A DNA stretch of 64,000 bases, from positions 2,294,001 through 2,358,000 of the forward strand of contig JAQFVV010006353.1 of the NCBI GenBank assembly GCA_028023455.1, read 5' to 3'. The translations under genes were made by a program, and so were the position numbers. Shown here piece after piece: positions 1 to 13,049 of the stretch (its first letter is position 1; each line of letters begins with the position of its first letter). The notes under the pieces are model-generated. The model was given only the letters and a program-made list of their open reading frames with translations, had not been told where the DNA came from and ran no database searches. The DNA is from Epiperipatus broadwayi. Taxonomy: Eukaryota > Onychophora > Udeonychophora > Euonychophora > Peripatidae.

Positions 1-384
1 GATAAAATATTTTACAATAAATAATGTTACTATCAAAATATCAATGCTCAGTAAACAAATTATCTTATTTTCTAGGGACCTTTGTACAGTATTTTTAATT
101 GTGGTAGTCTTACTAATAGATAAGTTTAATTTCAAATCATAATAAGCATTTTCATGACTCAAATTAAATATTAATTTGGCTTCCACAATGTATAAGTAGT
201 ATTAGTATTTTAACATCTTTTGTTAGAAGAATACATTTTAGTTTTTTATTAATTAAATAAAGTTTTGGAGTAATGTGTAATATCACCCACTTCTAATTAT
301 CTTCATGGTCTATTTCTTGCACAATACTTTTCTACATCTTGCAAATTAGGAAATTATAACAATTCATAAAAGTTAGACATATTT
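1..384. other. AT-rich stretch, nothing recognised
   Basis: No open frame, repeat partner or RNA-like structure stands out. Confidence 0.5.
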
Positions 385-1200
385 TTTTGTCTAACAAGAC
401 ACTCATATAAGTAATCAAGAAATTCAATTTGCATGTATGACATCTAGTGAGATTCTGCAGTTTTCCTCCACTGTTTAAATTCATGTATACTTGATTCTAA
501 TATTTTAATTTCTAAAAAATTCTGAAGATGTCAGAATATTCAAAACTGTCTAAAAATCAAAGCCTGGAAAATTCTGCTTTGATGGTTTACAATTGTTCCC
601 TTGGAAGTCTTGAACTAACACTTCAAGAATATATTTTGAAGGATTAAAAACTTGATTTTTTGGGAATGTTCATGATTATTTTTGCAAAATAATAGTTTAA
701 TAATTATTAAAAATGAAGAATATATGATATTAAACATTTATTTTTCTACAGAAATGTTTTATTTTAAATATAAAAAGTTATATTTTTCTGAGTAATGTTA
801 CCATGGAAATTACGGAGGCAGCAATTATGATTTGTTAGTAACAAATCATCACTCAGTCTATTAAAAAATATAGCAATATCATAAAAATTACTAAATAATT
901 TTAAACTTTTAAAGTATAACTTAATAGATTTATCAGATATTGATAATTATTCATTCATATTTTAAATACAAATGTCAAGCAAAGAAGATTTCATTCATTT
1001 TATAAATTCAGTCTTCTTCCAACAGTCGGATGATGAAATGGTGCTTTCTTCTAATTAAAATTTAATTTTTAAAATAATTGCAAAAGGCAAATGTAATTTT
1101 TTGAAATTTATTTAATTTCTAAACAAAAATAACTATCAAATAAAACCAAATTTATTATATTCTGATATATAATAATGGTTTAATATTAAAATGAAAATTG
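385..1200 (+). repeat. Old dispersed repeat, family G, copy 1
   Basis: This segment matches the reverse complement of about 34630-35260 over most of its length. Shared blocks include the text around GAAGATGTCAGAATATT and the block from TTTCTACAGAAATG through the region near 890. The part after about 860 also matches 6290-6640 in direct orientation. Divergence is high, so the copies are old. No coding frame, terminal repeat or RNA promoter is visible and the class is unknown. Confidence 0.6.
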
Positions 1201-1970
1201 AAAGTTTATGGCAAGTGAAAACTGTCACAATGCTAGCACACTGCAAGAGTATTAAAGCCTGATACTTTTTAAATTTCTTTGCTTGATACATCTTTATATT
1301 TATTTCAGAATGCATGCCTAAAGCTGATTTTACAGAGGTCATGTCTAAAACGTGAGAAAGCTGAAACATTAGAAAATATGTATGTCCAATATTTAGGCTA
1401 ATTCTGTATCTTTTTTTTTTTTGGTTATTAGCTCAATATTTTTATTTCAAATATAAAGATCAAGACTTATTTCCTTCTCTTCAGAGTTGAAAATGAATTC
1501 AAACCATTACTATCTAACTAAACTTCTCTAGTTTTAATTTAATTATTCACAACATAGTATACTTTTTTTTAAAAAAACTTTTTTTAAAAATTCAATAGTT
1601 TTTATATTATAAAAACTGTATATCCGATATTAAATTTAGTTAATCATTTATTTAAATAGCCTCATTAATTTCTTCTTTAATTGTCAAAGTATCAGCAGAT
1701 AATTATTTTCACTTTTAAAAAGACCGTAAAATCAAAACTTTTTTTTAACTACAAAGAACAAAATAAATAAATAAAATCAATGGCAGTTTTAATGCAGCAA
1801 AATTGTTTCAAAAGAAAGAAGAAAAAAAATCAATTTTTTTTATTTATGTATTAGAGAGAATTTAAAGAATTAATTACAAATAATAATAAAAATAAAATTT
1901 TATGCATAGTCAATAAAATTTACAATATTATTCTCAATCTATCTTTTATTTCTTTCCTTATTCACTTACA
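1201..1970. other. AT-rich stretch, nothing recognised
   Basis: Low-complexity A/T runs only. A 77-codon open frame on the minus strand (1136-1369) has no recognisable motif and is probably chance. Confidence 0.5.
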
Positions 1971-2141
1971 ATTCAATAGATAGGGAAGGTCCTCTATGCA
2001 GGAAAGATTATAAAATTATAACTAATTTACAGATTTATAGCTAAGCAAGGCTTATCAAAAGCAGCTCTAAGCTATAAATCTGCAAAGGAGTTCTAATTTA
2101 TAATCTTTCCTGCATAGCAGGATCTTCCCTATCTATTGAAT
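1971..2141. repeat. Palindromic MITE-like element, 171 bp
   Basis: Near-perfect inverted repeat. It starts ATTCAATAGATAGGGAAG and ends with the complement CTTCCCTATCTATTGAAT. The arms of about 70 bp carry GCAGGAAAGATTATAA and its complement around a short centre near 2060. There is no coding capacity and no convincing target duplication. A foldback MITE fits best; the superfamily is unclear. Confidence 0.75.
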
Positions 2142-4299
2142 AACACTATATTGATAATTATCAATAAAATTTTGATAAGAAGATTTTTTTTGAATATTTG
2201 CACTCAGCCAATCATGTAAAAACGCAACAAATTGAACTAGGACATTTAGCACATCAAACCAGAAGTTTATAAACATTGCATTAGAATACAATATCAGTTT
2301 TTTCCCTGCTTGAGAGCCATCTATTGTGAGTTTGAGTAATCAATGGGCACTGAATGATACCATGTTATAATAGCTTTATTCATAGACCAGATTCTAACTT
2401 TTGTCTTTGTCAAATCTAAGATTCAAACCTGGAAGTAATGCACTTAGATATTTAGGATGCACATTTTACTCCTTTTATACTATTTAAACTATGGGTCTGA
2501 GATTAAAAGAATAACTTATGATTTGGAATGATACATTTCCCATATTACAATTAGTGCAACATGATCATCAGGAGATTGTGTGAGTATTGTAAACTTTTTC
2601 ATTTTGTAAAAAAAAAACAAAAAATAATAATTGGAGTTTTAATTGTGCCCCTCCCCTTTTTGTCAGCAAAATAATGTTTAAAATTATAAATTGCAATATC
2701 CAGACTAACATTTTTCATTGGTTTAATTTATTTTCTGCCCATATTCGTTCATAAAGGCCAGTTGGTGATGATTTTCTTAAAAATACAATGCTGTTATAGA
2801 GAATCATTATAAATTATATGACGTTTTTATTCATATGTTTTCAAAAGAATATGTAGTGGGTGTGGACGTTATTTAGCACATCAATAAACAATATTACACA
2901 TGTGTAAAGAGAAATGAAGCAGAATTACTCCATGTGTGTCTGTGTGTTTAATTAAAAAAATATGATATGTTAATCTTTTCAACTGAGATTTAAAATTTAT
3001 ATCTGTGTTAGAGATAATCTCTAGTTTAATAAATGATTATTTATAATCATTACTATATTTATCTTGAGTGAATTGTGTTAAAGTTGTGGATGAAATAATT
3101 TTGACGCTTATACATCAACATGTAAAACATTTTAATATTACGTTGAATTAACTTTAAAGCATAGGTTAGTTATTTATATTTAATATTTCAAATTAGTGTT
3201 TTAAATAGTTTAATTAAATGAAAAATAACACTTTTAAATAATAAAAAAAGAGAATTAATTAAAAAAAAAATGTATTTGTATATTTTAGGCCTCGCTTTTT
3301 TTAAAAAAAGCTTAATTTATATTCACTTCTTCAAATTTTCATAAATTTTAATCCCCCCCCCCCCCATTTTTTTTTTTTTTTTTACCAAATTAAGATTCTA
3401 CTTAAAAAAAAATATCACGTAGTAAATTTATTCTTTTTTAAATCATATCCATGTAAATAAAACATGTTACTTTAAATCTGCCAGTGAATATTTTAAATAT
3501 TTATATGTAAAACTTGTATGAATGAAGATTTAAATAAAAATATACTTGAAATCACAATCCAAATTCTAAGAAATTTTGTTTAAAGATTCAAAATGGAAAG
3601 TATAGATTATTTACTCAAGTATATGAATAAATTCTTGGAAAAGAATGAGATTACTTAATAACATTTTATATCTCTGTTATATATATATATAACATAAAAA
3701 GCTATATGGTGTAGTTTGAAGCTATTATTGTTTGTGGCTTAAGAATCAAATTGAAAATTTCAGTCTTTGAATTCCACATAAGCTAAAAATGTCTTTAAGG
3801 ACACCAATTGATAAACAATCCATGTCTGGCAATAATAAAGGTTATTTCTTTTTAACCATGTGTAAATTACTACAGTTGTAGAATAACGAGCTTGATACCT
3901 AGATGTTTATATACTGAGGATCAAATTATCACTCTGGATCCCAAACACCACATGTACTTCTGAGAAATTAACTTTTTAAATTAGCTATATTTTGAACGAA
4001 TTTCCATCACATAATATTAATTGCTGAATGTCCTTAGAAAAATGTAAACTTTTCAAATACATTCATCTGCTGGCAATAACACACAGGTTAGAATCCTAAC
4101 ACAATATTTAGAGAGTCATATTACTCTATCACATGACCTAAGCTTATTCATTGCTGTTTTAGCAACATAATTTTTTTCACACCCTATACCACTTACTGTA
4201 AACTTTAATAAATATCAATCTATCATTTACTAAAATTTGCACTATATGGTGTAAAGGTGTGAAAAAACTGTTGAGAATGGTGTGAGTCTATTCTCTTTA
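2142..4299. other. AT-rich stretch with C/T homopolymer run
   Basis: No gene recognised. A run of C followed by a run of T lies at about 3353-3382, next to poly-A patches. A short TA microsatellite sits near 3680. Confidence 0.5.
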
Positions 4300-4600
4300 T
4301 CAGGTGTTGGTTGCCTGGTCCATGGCTGTACTAGCATGAGAACCAAGCAGAGATGTTTAGACTTGTGAAGACTGAATTTAACGTCACTAGTTCAATTCCC
4401 ATACTAGTATTATCACTGGTGAGGCCAGAAAAATCTGAGAAAGAGAATAATATTATTCAAAATATTGTGAATCATGGTGTTTTATACTAATGTGTGTTAT
4501 CACTAACAGTTGAATGTAGCTGAAAAGTTTAAATAAAGCTTTTTTGGAGATATTTAACTATTTAACAATTAATATTAGATGACAGAAATAATCACTATGT
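4300..4600 (+). repeat. SINE-like repeat, family E, plus copy
   Basis: A B-box-like stretch AGTTCAATTCCC near 4391 is followed by the family E body: a block ending in CACTGGTGAGGCCAG, then a purine-rich AAATCTGAGAAAGAGAA block, then TTGAATGTAGCTGAAAAG and TTTAAATAAA. The same order recurs near 52.4-52.9, 61.4-61.8, 62.2 and 62.6 kb. A tRNA-derived head is likely from the B box; the A box is poorly preserved. Confidence 0.55.
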
Positions 4601-5084
4601 CATCTATGCATTTAGAATTAGCGAGTTTGAAAATATTATATGGAAAAAGAAAAATAATGTCATGTAATTTCATGTTGGACTATTTTCATTATCTAATTTA
4701 ATTAATAAATGCATTGAGAAATTCAAACTTTATAATTTTTCAAAAACATTCAACTATTAATTGATTTTCAAGTTCTTAATTTGCACCTCCAAGTGCTCAT
4801 ATCTAAAATATACATATAATAAAAGATTACCAAATGGGAAATCAAATGAGATACATTTAAATAAGTTCTTGCCATGTGTGTTATATGTCAAGATGAAACC
4901 TCTGAATTCATATTCTTGTTTTGATTATCCACATCAGTTATTATCCTTTAATATTAATAATAAATACTACATTTTTGGTATAGTCTGTTTTGGTTCATTT
5001 TATACAAATAGATCATTATTCAGAAATATTACCAAATTCACCACTTCCTTTATTTTGTTGTAACAACTTATATAAATGCAATTC
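4601..5084. other. No gene recognised
   Basis: A block around 4598-4650 (GCATTTAGAATTAGCGAG) recurs at about 6268-6310, so part of this stretch is an old dispersed repeat. The 100-codon frame at 4761-5063 has no recognisable domain. Confidence 0.4.
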
Positions 5085-5445
5085 ATCCACTACTTTGAAC
5101 ACTTTTAGCAAAAACCTTTTATTGTATCTATATGCATATACAATTTTTACTTTTCAACTGTCCTGCAGTCTTCTTCAGAGTCAATTTTATTTTAATTATA
5201 TGCATACACAATCTTAAGTTTCAACTGTTCTGCAGTCTTCTTCAGAGCCAATGTTACTTTAATTATATACATGCTTACACAATCTTATGTTTCAACTGTC
5301 CTCCAGTCTTTTTCAAAGCCACTTTATTTTAAAATAAAGTGGCTCTGAAAAAGACTGCAGGACAGTCAGAATGTAAGATTGTGTATGTATATAGGTACAA
5401 TAAAAGGGTTTTTGCTAAAAAGTGTTGAAAGTAGTGGATTAATTA
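5085..5445. repeat. Penelope-type terminal repeat foldback with tandem HHR-like motifs
   Basis: Three tandem units of 66-71 bp on the minus strand each carry a motif of the form CUGAAGA plus a short hairpin plus a GAAAC-like end (about 5155-5180, 5221-5248, 5292-5320). A fourth, inverted copy lies at 5341-5370. The outer arms (CCACTACTTTGAACACTTTT near 5088 and its complement near 5420) close the palindrome. Hammerhead-like motifs are known in the terminal repeats of Penelope-like elements, so I assign the block to such a relic. None of these copies has a clean GAAAC or stem I. Confidence 0.6.
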
Positions 5446-6289
5446 CATTTACATCATCTATTCCTTAATCGTTCATTAATTTATATAGTTTAAATAAAAG
5501 TATTTTCCAGAGTATTTTCTATTTAATCTTTTTTTGACAAAATAGATTGGTATTGATATAACAAAAGTGGAGATTGTTTTCAAGTTCATTTAAATGATTC
5601 TTTAGAAATCTTATTTGGAAGTTATCTTAGTAATGTATTCAAACTTATTTGTTCAGTGAATGGGCTTATGTTTTTAGCATTACACATTCAATAAGCTATG
5701 ACCTTATTTATGTGTTCATTAAAACCATTATATATTATATAATTCATAATAACTTTGGGGCATAATCATATAGAATATTAATTTTTCAATTAGTTCTAGC
5801 AAAAAATCTCTGGGTTTTCATTTATTAGCCATCTATTGAGAATTTTCACAAGCTTTTTTTAAAAAGATATTTATTTTTTTAAAAAATATTTATTTATTTA
5901 TTTCAATATAAAATTTTAGTTTGGAAAAAATTCCATAGATGGCAAGAAAATCAAAAATTTGGCAAAATAAGAAAGCTTTAGCTACACCTTCCCCATGCCT
6001 TAATGAACCACCTTTGACATCATTAATTTTTACAACATTGTTTGAAGAAAATACTTTGAGTGACCAAAATTGTATTTATTTGTGAATTTATTAAAATTTT
6101 AGATTCTTTTTGTACAATAATTATACAGTAATCATTACAATTCAAAAAAATAAATTATTAATAATTAATTTTGAATGAAAATATTTTATTTTTAAAAACA
6201 GAACATTATATTTTTGGACAATACAAATTTAATCTGAAGGCATTTAGAAGCACAATCTCTATGTTATTATGTTATCAATGCATTTAAAA
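5446..6289. other. AT-rich stretch, nothing recognised
   Basis: A/T homopolymers and no repeat partner that I could follow. Confidence 0.4.
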
Positions 6290-6640
6290 TTAGCGAGTTT
6301 GAAACTATAATATAGCAGAAATATTATTTTTTTTTAAAACTTTTAAAGCATAATTCATTAGATTTAAGAGAGATAAATAATTATTCATTGATATTTTAAA
6401 AACCAATGCCAAATAATGAAGATTTCATTGATTTTAAAAAATGAAATTAATCTTTATAGAAATGATGACATACAAAGCTTTTTATTTTCATTATAAATTC
6501 ATTTTAAAAATATTTTAAGAAATAAAATGTAAATATTTAGAATTTATTTCAGTTATAAACAAAAATATCTACCAAATGAAGTCCATTTTATTATTTTATG
6601 ATAAGTAATAATGGTTTAATATTAAGTTTAATAATGAACA
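6290..6640 (+). repeat. Old dispersed repeat, family G, partial copy
   Basis: Matches about 860-1200 in the same orientation (AAACTTTTAAAG, then TAATTATTCATT, then GAAGATTTCATT). Diverged and truncated. Confidence 0.5.
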
Positions 6641-6729
6641 TGAAAACAAAGAAAATCAATGCATTGCAAAAGAATTAAAATATATAATTACTGATGTTAA
6701 TTAAAACACCATCACACAATAATTTCATA

Positions 6730-7035
6730 CACAGTAGCAAATTTTTCCAAACAATAGTGCCACCTAGTGTATGCCATAATAATGAATAGATGCTAGAAGG
6801 TTAGTGCATCATATTATCATCTAGTACCTTCTCAATCAATGTTACCAGATGAATTTCTAGCTTATAGATTTCATCAATGAGGAGCTCTGGATCTGAGAGC
6901 ACTGCACCTAGATTTTTGGATGTAATGCTTCCCTTCAACAGTCATCTTTACCTTTTAAATTAAATATGAAGCTATGAATACAAACTGAAAACACAGTAAT
7001 AATTTCAATACAAACTAATTCATTTATATGGCATC
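6730..7035 (-). repeat. Family A hammerhead repeat, decayed
   Basis: Carries the family A end text (AGTGCCACCTAGTG) and the ribozyme block on the minus strand near 6850-6885. C3 of the core is now U (UUGAUGA) and stem III is no longer palindromic, so cleavage is not expected. The downstream family A tail (CACTGCACCTAGAT) is present. Confidence 0.6.
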
Positions 7036-8342
7036 TATTAATTACAATGGCTGTTAAGATGGGAATATTGTATGATAAAGTTGCTATTATGACAACAAAC
7101 TGTGTAAGCATAAGTAAGAGTGATCATGTGATAATACAGTGGATCAGTTATTTCATACAGTAAATTTAATTGGTCTGAAATGTGAGATATAGAGTAAAAG
7201 AATTTGGTTATTGAATTGGAGTTGTTCTGCAGACAGCTGTCAAATAGCATTTGTCTGTGATGAAATAATTACTCTGGAGGAGGTGATTGTTGAGTATTTT
7301 AAAATGATGTTAGTTTGAAAAAGTAATTTTCTCATGCACACAGTGTATCTTAGTGAAAAGATGCTTTGTGATTGGTTCTCTTCCAATACTGTTTAAAGTG
7401 TTACAGCTCTGAATCACTGCATGTGTTATCTAATAACATAGTTTATCTGTTTATCACAGACATTTTAAGGCATTAACAGGTAAGGGTTATGTGTTATAAG
7501 TGAGATGTGGAGTGTGATGTATACTTCAACTCATAATGGATTAATTCCTATTAAAATATTTGAAATAAGGCAAACTGTAAAAACCCATAAGTTACAATAA
7601 TATTTTTAAGAGATTTACCAAGATGTCTTGATAAGGGGAAGAGCATTGAAAATGATCTTCAAAGATATAAATGATTTCATATTGTAAGTCATGATCCAGA
7701 CATATTAGTACCTTACAATGTTTGTGGTGAATAGCTAAACTATGTCACTATGTAGCACATACATTGTTTCAGAGATGGCACTGAAAGCAACTTGGATAAA
7801 GAATTAATAACTAGTCATCTTTTCATTAGCACACACTGTTTATATATATATATAGAGTAGTTTTTGGGTTAAACCATGTTATTTTTGATTATTTCTCAAT
7901 GTTTTGATGAAATAGGATCTGCCACTGTCAAGGTTAACTTTTCAAAGAAAAAACCGTTAGATTTCAAATAGCAATGACATTGGGTGTAAGATAAAGAATG
8001 AGACTGAGCATGAAATAAATGAGCATTCAGAATGTGGATTAAAAAATATTTTCTTCAGTTTCACCATTAATTGATTTCAAGTTTATATTAAAAGAAAGAG
8101 ATCAAATAAGTGGTCTCCATGAGGGTGAAATACATTGTGCTTCATCAGCTCTATTTAAACCAGTTGACCTTCTTAATATTTCAATCGACTTCATCATAGT
8201 TTTCAAATCATACTTTTTCAAATTACCAAGTATTTTAGCATTATCAATATATATTGTAAAGGAAAAATATTCTAATAATAAATAAAATAAGATGAAAAAT
8301 AGCTTGTAGATGTGGTTCTATTTCATAAATAGAATATATACT
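7036..8342. other. No gene recognised; weak LINE-like patch near 7700-7800
   Basis: The segment around 7720-7785 resembles 25575-25630, just upstream of a LINE 3-prime end, through AACTATGTCA and TTCAGAGATGG. It may be a fragment of that LINE. The 70-codon minus-strand frame at 7038-7250 has no recognisable domain. Confidence 0.35.
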
Positions 8343-9090
8343 TTTGACGCCAAAATTTATAAATGATAATCCAAAATAATAGACTGCTCATCACACTAGA
8401 CAACTAATATCATAAATGGAACTAATTATTAGTAAATGCCCTCAGATTAGGTAACCTCAAATGTTAATGAAAATATTATAGCTGAGTAGGGCTAGCTGGT
8501 CGGCAAGTGTTTAATAAATTTGGGCAACCTCCTGTGATAAATAAATTGTGAACCAAGTATTTTTATCCACTTGTATGCTAAATATTTGGACAATCTAAAT
8601 ATACTGCATAAATGTCATATTCGGGTAATTTAAAATGTAACTAATAAATAAATGAGTTGATCACAAGTGACTTTATAATGGTTTATATCTGCATGAACAA
8701 TGGGTTCATACATTTGTAAAGAGCATCAATGAATGGATCCATGTTCATGCAGATATAAGCCATTGTAATCATTTGTGATCAATTCATTTATTTATTAGTT
8801 ATATTTTAAATTGCCTGAACATGACATTTACGCAGTATATTTAGATTGCCCAAATATTTAGTCTATAAGTGGAGAAAACCATTTGGTTCACGATTTATTT
8901 ATTATATGTGATTGCCCAAATTTATAAGGCATTTGCAGGCCAGCTAGCCCTAATCAGTTATTATATGTTACTTACATTTGGGGTTACCTAATCTAAAGGC
9001 ATTAACTTATAGTCAGTTCCATTCTTGACATTAGTTGACTAGTATGATGATCAGGCTATTATTTTGTATTATCATTTATAAATTTTGACT
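8343..9090. repeat. Large palindrome, family H, about 750 bp
   Basis: The two arms are inverted copies over about 350 bp each, centred near 8710. The left end TTTTGACGCC..ATTTATAAATGATAAT is mirrored by ATTATCATTTATAAATTTTGA at 9070-9085. Internal landmarks such as GGGCTAGCTGG and TGAACATGACATTTA also mirror. A single-arm copy lies at 13050-13450. No open frame or ribozyme core was found; a non-autonomous element in head-to-head arrangement is the simplest reading. Confidence 0.75.
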
Positions 9091-10417
9091 TATTAAAAAG
9101 ACATTATGAGACAGTACCCGAATCTTCAAGCTATTCAGAACAGTCATGTTCATTTTATTTTTATTTTTTCATCATATTTTCTTCATTAGATATTTATTTT
9201 ATATAGTGCTATGGTTTATAAACTGTAATAGTAATAATCAGCCATTAAGCTTTACCCATACATAAAAATTTGGGTCTAAAAGATAAATGAATTCATTCTA
9301 TCTTTTTACAAAGACTTTATCTTGTGTTTGGAAGTGAGAGTATTCATTTATAGTTAAAATCCACAAAGTGGATGTGCATTAATTCATTATTAAAATATTT
9401 TTCCTTTACCTTTGGCTTCCCAACAAGGGCCTGAGCATTTATCCATGATGAGAGATTTAGAGTTGTAAAGTAATAGATAAAATATTTGATTAATAATCAC
9501 AGTTAATATCATGTGCATACTGGTGTTGGATTAAAATGATTAATAATTCCATAGATAATAACTTTAAATTTGTAGTTGTGCTTTGTTAAGGTTTTGAATT
9601 CAGAATGAGTTATCAAAATGTTTTCTGAAAATTAAGTATATCAGTACATGAGGTGAAAAATGATGAAACTATAAAGTGCTTTATAAATAAAATGTTTTAT
9701 AAATATGCCAAAAGAGGATGTATAAAAGCAAAATACCAGATGATGATGCCTGGAGTTGCCATATAATAATAAAAATAAGAATTTTTGCTTGTGACTTTAA
9801 AAGCACTAGATGTGTGCTCTGTTAGTAAAATGTCAAAGAAATGTGGACTCATTACTAATAAATATTATTTAAGTTCTCCTCATGAAGTAACTGTAAGATA
9901 TTTAGTTATTTGAAGCTAGCTTATTTAGTGAAGGTACTGTATCTGTTATTTTGCAAGATAGATAGAAAATATTAGTGCTCACTACTTGAATCTGTTGGTA
10001 ATAGTATAATGCAAAGTCTTCTGAGCATAACGATGAAATCTACATTATGTTATACATAATATCAGTTAAAATTTTAAAAATAATAGTAACAGCATGTTAG
10101 TTTGGTATAATAATGTGTGATAGGTAAATAATCACTACTAAAAAATGATGCTTTTGTGGTATTTATATAAAAGAGTTCGATTACATAAGTTAAAATGTGT
10201 AGAAGTAGAGATTTTAATTAAGTTGTAGGTTTTCAACATATAAAGCACTGTAGATGAAACAAGTTGTTCATTTCATTTGGTCTGGGATATTAAATTGAGG
10301 AGGAATGTCGTGTTCTTTCCTTTCTAAAATAATAATTATAAACTAGAATCAATGATGGAAAATGAAAAAGGGTGAGATATGTTAGGACAGGAAAGATAGG
10401 CTAGTGAAGTATCGATC
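9091..10417. other. No gene recognised
   Basis: AT-rich, with GT-rich patches that could be the 5-prime untranslated part of the element carrying the coiled-coil frame that follows. No terminal repeat was identified. Confidence 0.35.
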
Positions 10418-10741
10418 ATGTCAAAAGATGATCAAAGCAAACCTACAATGGCAATGTTAAAAGGTTTAATGAGGGAAATGAAGCAAATAAAACAAGAATT
10501 TAAGCAAAATCAAAAATACATGAAACAAAATCAAGAAAGTTTGTTAAGAGATTTAATGAATAAACTCAACAAAAATCAAGAAAAATGTGAACAAAGTCAA
10601 GGTAAATTTTCAAGATATTTAAGAAGTAAATTTGATGAAAATCAAGAAAGATGTGACAAAAATAAAGAAGTATTTAAACAAGAAATAAAGAAAGGCCAAG
10701 ATATGTTAGCAATGAAAATAGAAGAGGTCAACATGAGTTAG
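10418..10741 (+). pseudogene. Coiled-coil gag/ORF1-like protein, broken
   Basis: A 107-codon frame very rich in K, E, Q and N, with repeated units of the type KxNQEKCxQ and DENQERCDKNKE. This pattern predicts a long coiled coil. The ATG at 10418 opens the frame (MSKDDQSKPTMAMLKGL). After the stop at 10739 the same coiled-coil character continues to about 11100 in the same and shifted frames with several stops (for example ENSLKQEI, then SEIKMGQKQIHSL). It therefore looks like the N-terminal part of a longer, decayed protein. Such coiled-coil N-termini are common in retrotransposon Gag and LINE ORF1 proteins. No zinc knuckle, protease or reverse transcriptase follows, so class is not settled. 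A host coiled-coil exon is less likely because of the internal stops. Confidence 0.5.
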
Positions 10742-11100
10742 AAAATAGCTTGAAACAAGAAATATAGCATGTGCATATTGAATTAGTCTCTGAAATAAAA
10801 ATGGGACAGAAGCAAATACATAGTTTAAAATTTGGGTTTAATTAACTAGAGAGTAAAATTGAAAAAACTCAAAATCAGATATAAATAAAAATCAGTAAGG
10901 TAGAAGGTAGTATGGCAAGGGGAAAAATTGGACACAAGGGTTAGAAACTAAAAGTGAAAAGTTATGAGATAGATAGAAGAGGCCAAAGTTTGGAAAGTCA
11001 GAGTAAATATGATCATTCATATTCTGATACTAATTTAGATGTAGTGCAGTCTAAAATAAATGACCAGATTCTTTTGAAAGGAATTCCAACACAGGCTTAA

Positions 11101-13049
11101 GTAGTGATGACAGATATAAAATTTTATCTTCAGAAATAAAACATTTAAAATCTTAAGTGGTTTCATTATTATGAAGTATATAGCCATGAATATAGATACC
11201 TTGATGGTGAATGTGAGAGTTTTTCTCTATCATGAAATAATACCCATAATATGGGTTGGATTTATGAGATTAGTGATTTAGAAAATATAGTTTATTATTA
11301 GGCTATGATGAAGTGTATGAATTATTATGGATGTAGTAGTAAATATTTAGTTTATAATAATTATTATATTCATGGTTTTATTTGATACAAAAATTCTGTC
11401 TTCACTAGAATTAAAGAAGTTACTTTTATTAATCAGATGCCATACAACATATATGATATCATGAATTTGTTTTAAAAATATCCCATTAGGATGAAATGTA
11501 AGGGTGCCAATAAATATAATTATTGTAGGATATTTGGCTTGTTAATTTTAATATGTTTGGATATATATGTATATTAGAAATACAAGACATGTACTTGTAC
11601 ATAAGCATTAATTTTATTATGTCAAGTTACAGTTTTGATTAATCATGATTTATTTATACAATGTTTATTTTGTAGTGATGATCTTATGCTAATTGTTTAG
11701 AATTGTTTTCTTATTTTATTAAGAAGGGGAATATGTGGCATGCACATATCTTCATTTGTTATTCTTCTATAGTTTAAAAGTGGTTAAATAAATAAAACAA
11801 TTTAAGGTCATGTATTTAATAAAAATATTTATTTTGTTTTGAATAAATCTGGAATAAATTAATCATTTATTTATTAAAAGTAAAAAAAAAAATTAAATTA
11901 TGCTAGATGACAACAATGCTTTAATAAAATTAGAATAAATCACATGTTCAAAATTAGTGTTTAAAAATTATAGACTGCATTGTTTATGTTATTATAGAGA
12001 CAGAAACAATTTCAGAAAAAAGAAGACATACTTACTTTCCCTTAAAAGTTTTGTGTTTTAACCTTACCTTACTCTATAAATAAATTCTGAACTTGCAATA
12101 AAGAAAATGTTTTATTAATACAAAACATTGGAAGGGAGGAGCACAAGTTTCTTCCATTTAATGTCTGTGATTTAAAATGAAATGATTATCAACAAAATAT
12201 TATGCTGACTGCCATTAATGTAAAATTGCAAAAATATACTTGGACTATAATATTGGCAAAAAAAGGATAATACTCAAGGTTTAAATGTCTATGGAACTTT
12301 ACATATGTGTGTTCTAGCATGAAAATGCCAAAGGAAATGCTGCAAGATAAGAAAGCACAATTGGATTTTTATATGTACTAATATTAACAGATACTCATTG
12401 AAAATCTTGCATATTAACAACAGTTGAAATTATAATAATATTTATAAATGTTTATAAAAATATTTCTTCTAAACTAATAATATTAATTACCATGCAATTT
12501 AGGTTTGTCATTCAATATCTTAATTAATAAAAATCAAGTAAAGTAAAAGATCAATTAAAACATAAATAGTATTTGGATAACATTGTTTGAATTATAAATA
12601 AATTTTATAAAATTTATTTCTTAATTTTTATTCTTTTTAAAAGATAATATTAAAATTTCTCTATTTTAATTTTATTTGTGTGAAAGAAAACCTATAGTTA
12701 ATCCTTTTTTGACCATATACATATAGAATTTTAATTATAAATTTTATACAGTATCTAATTATGCTAAAGCAAAGATGAACTATAAGTAAATTATAAATGT
12801 ATATTATAAAATATTAATTGCTGTTATAAATTATTCTTTATTTCAGTGACCACAAATAAACTAATGTTTATCTTAATAAATTGATATTGTTGTTATTAAT
12901 CTAGGTATTTTTCAATTACTACTGCATAAATCATTATAAAATTATTTTATCTTATCCTATAATACATTCCATGTTATATCTCACTATCAAGTAAAACATT
13001 ATTTAATATATTTTATCCTTTTTTGCCAAGAAAGAATATGCACTATTGA
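11101..13049. other. AT-rich stretch, nothing recognised
   Basis: No coding frame, foldback or repeat partner that I could follow in about 1.9 kb. Confidence 0.4.

Noticed and set aside
1971-2141. Transcription terminator hairpin
   Set aside because: The 171-bp palindrome is far too long, the context is eukaryotic, and it resembles a foldback MITE.
4761-5332. Overlapping frames at 4761-5332
   Set aside because: The later ones run through the tandem terminal-repeat units; their repeated SLLQSQ text comes from the repeat and not from a protein.
8343-9090. A pre-miRNA or long hairpin RNA gene
   Set aside because: No evidence beyond the palindrome itself, and a single-arm copy elsewhere fits a mobile repeat better.
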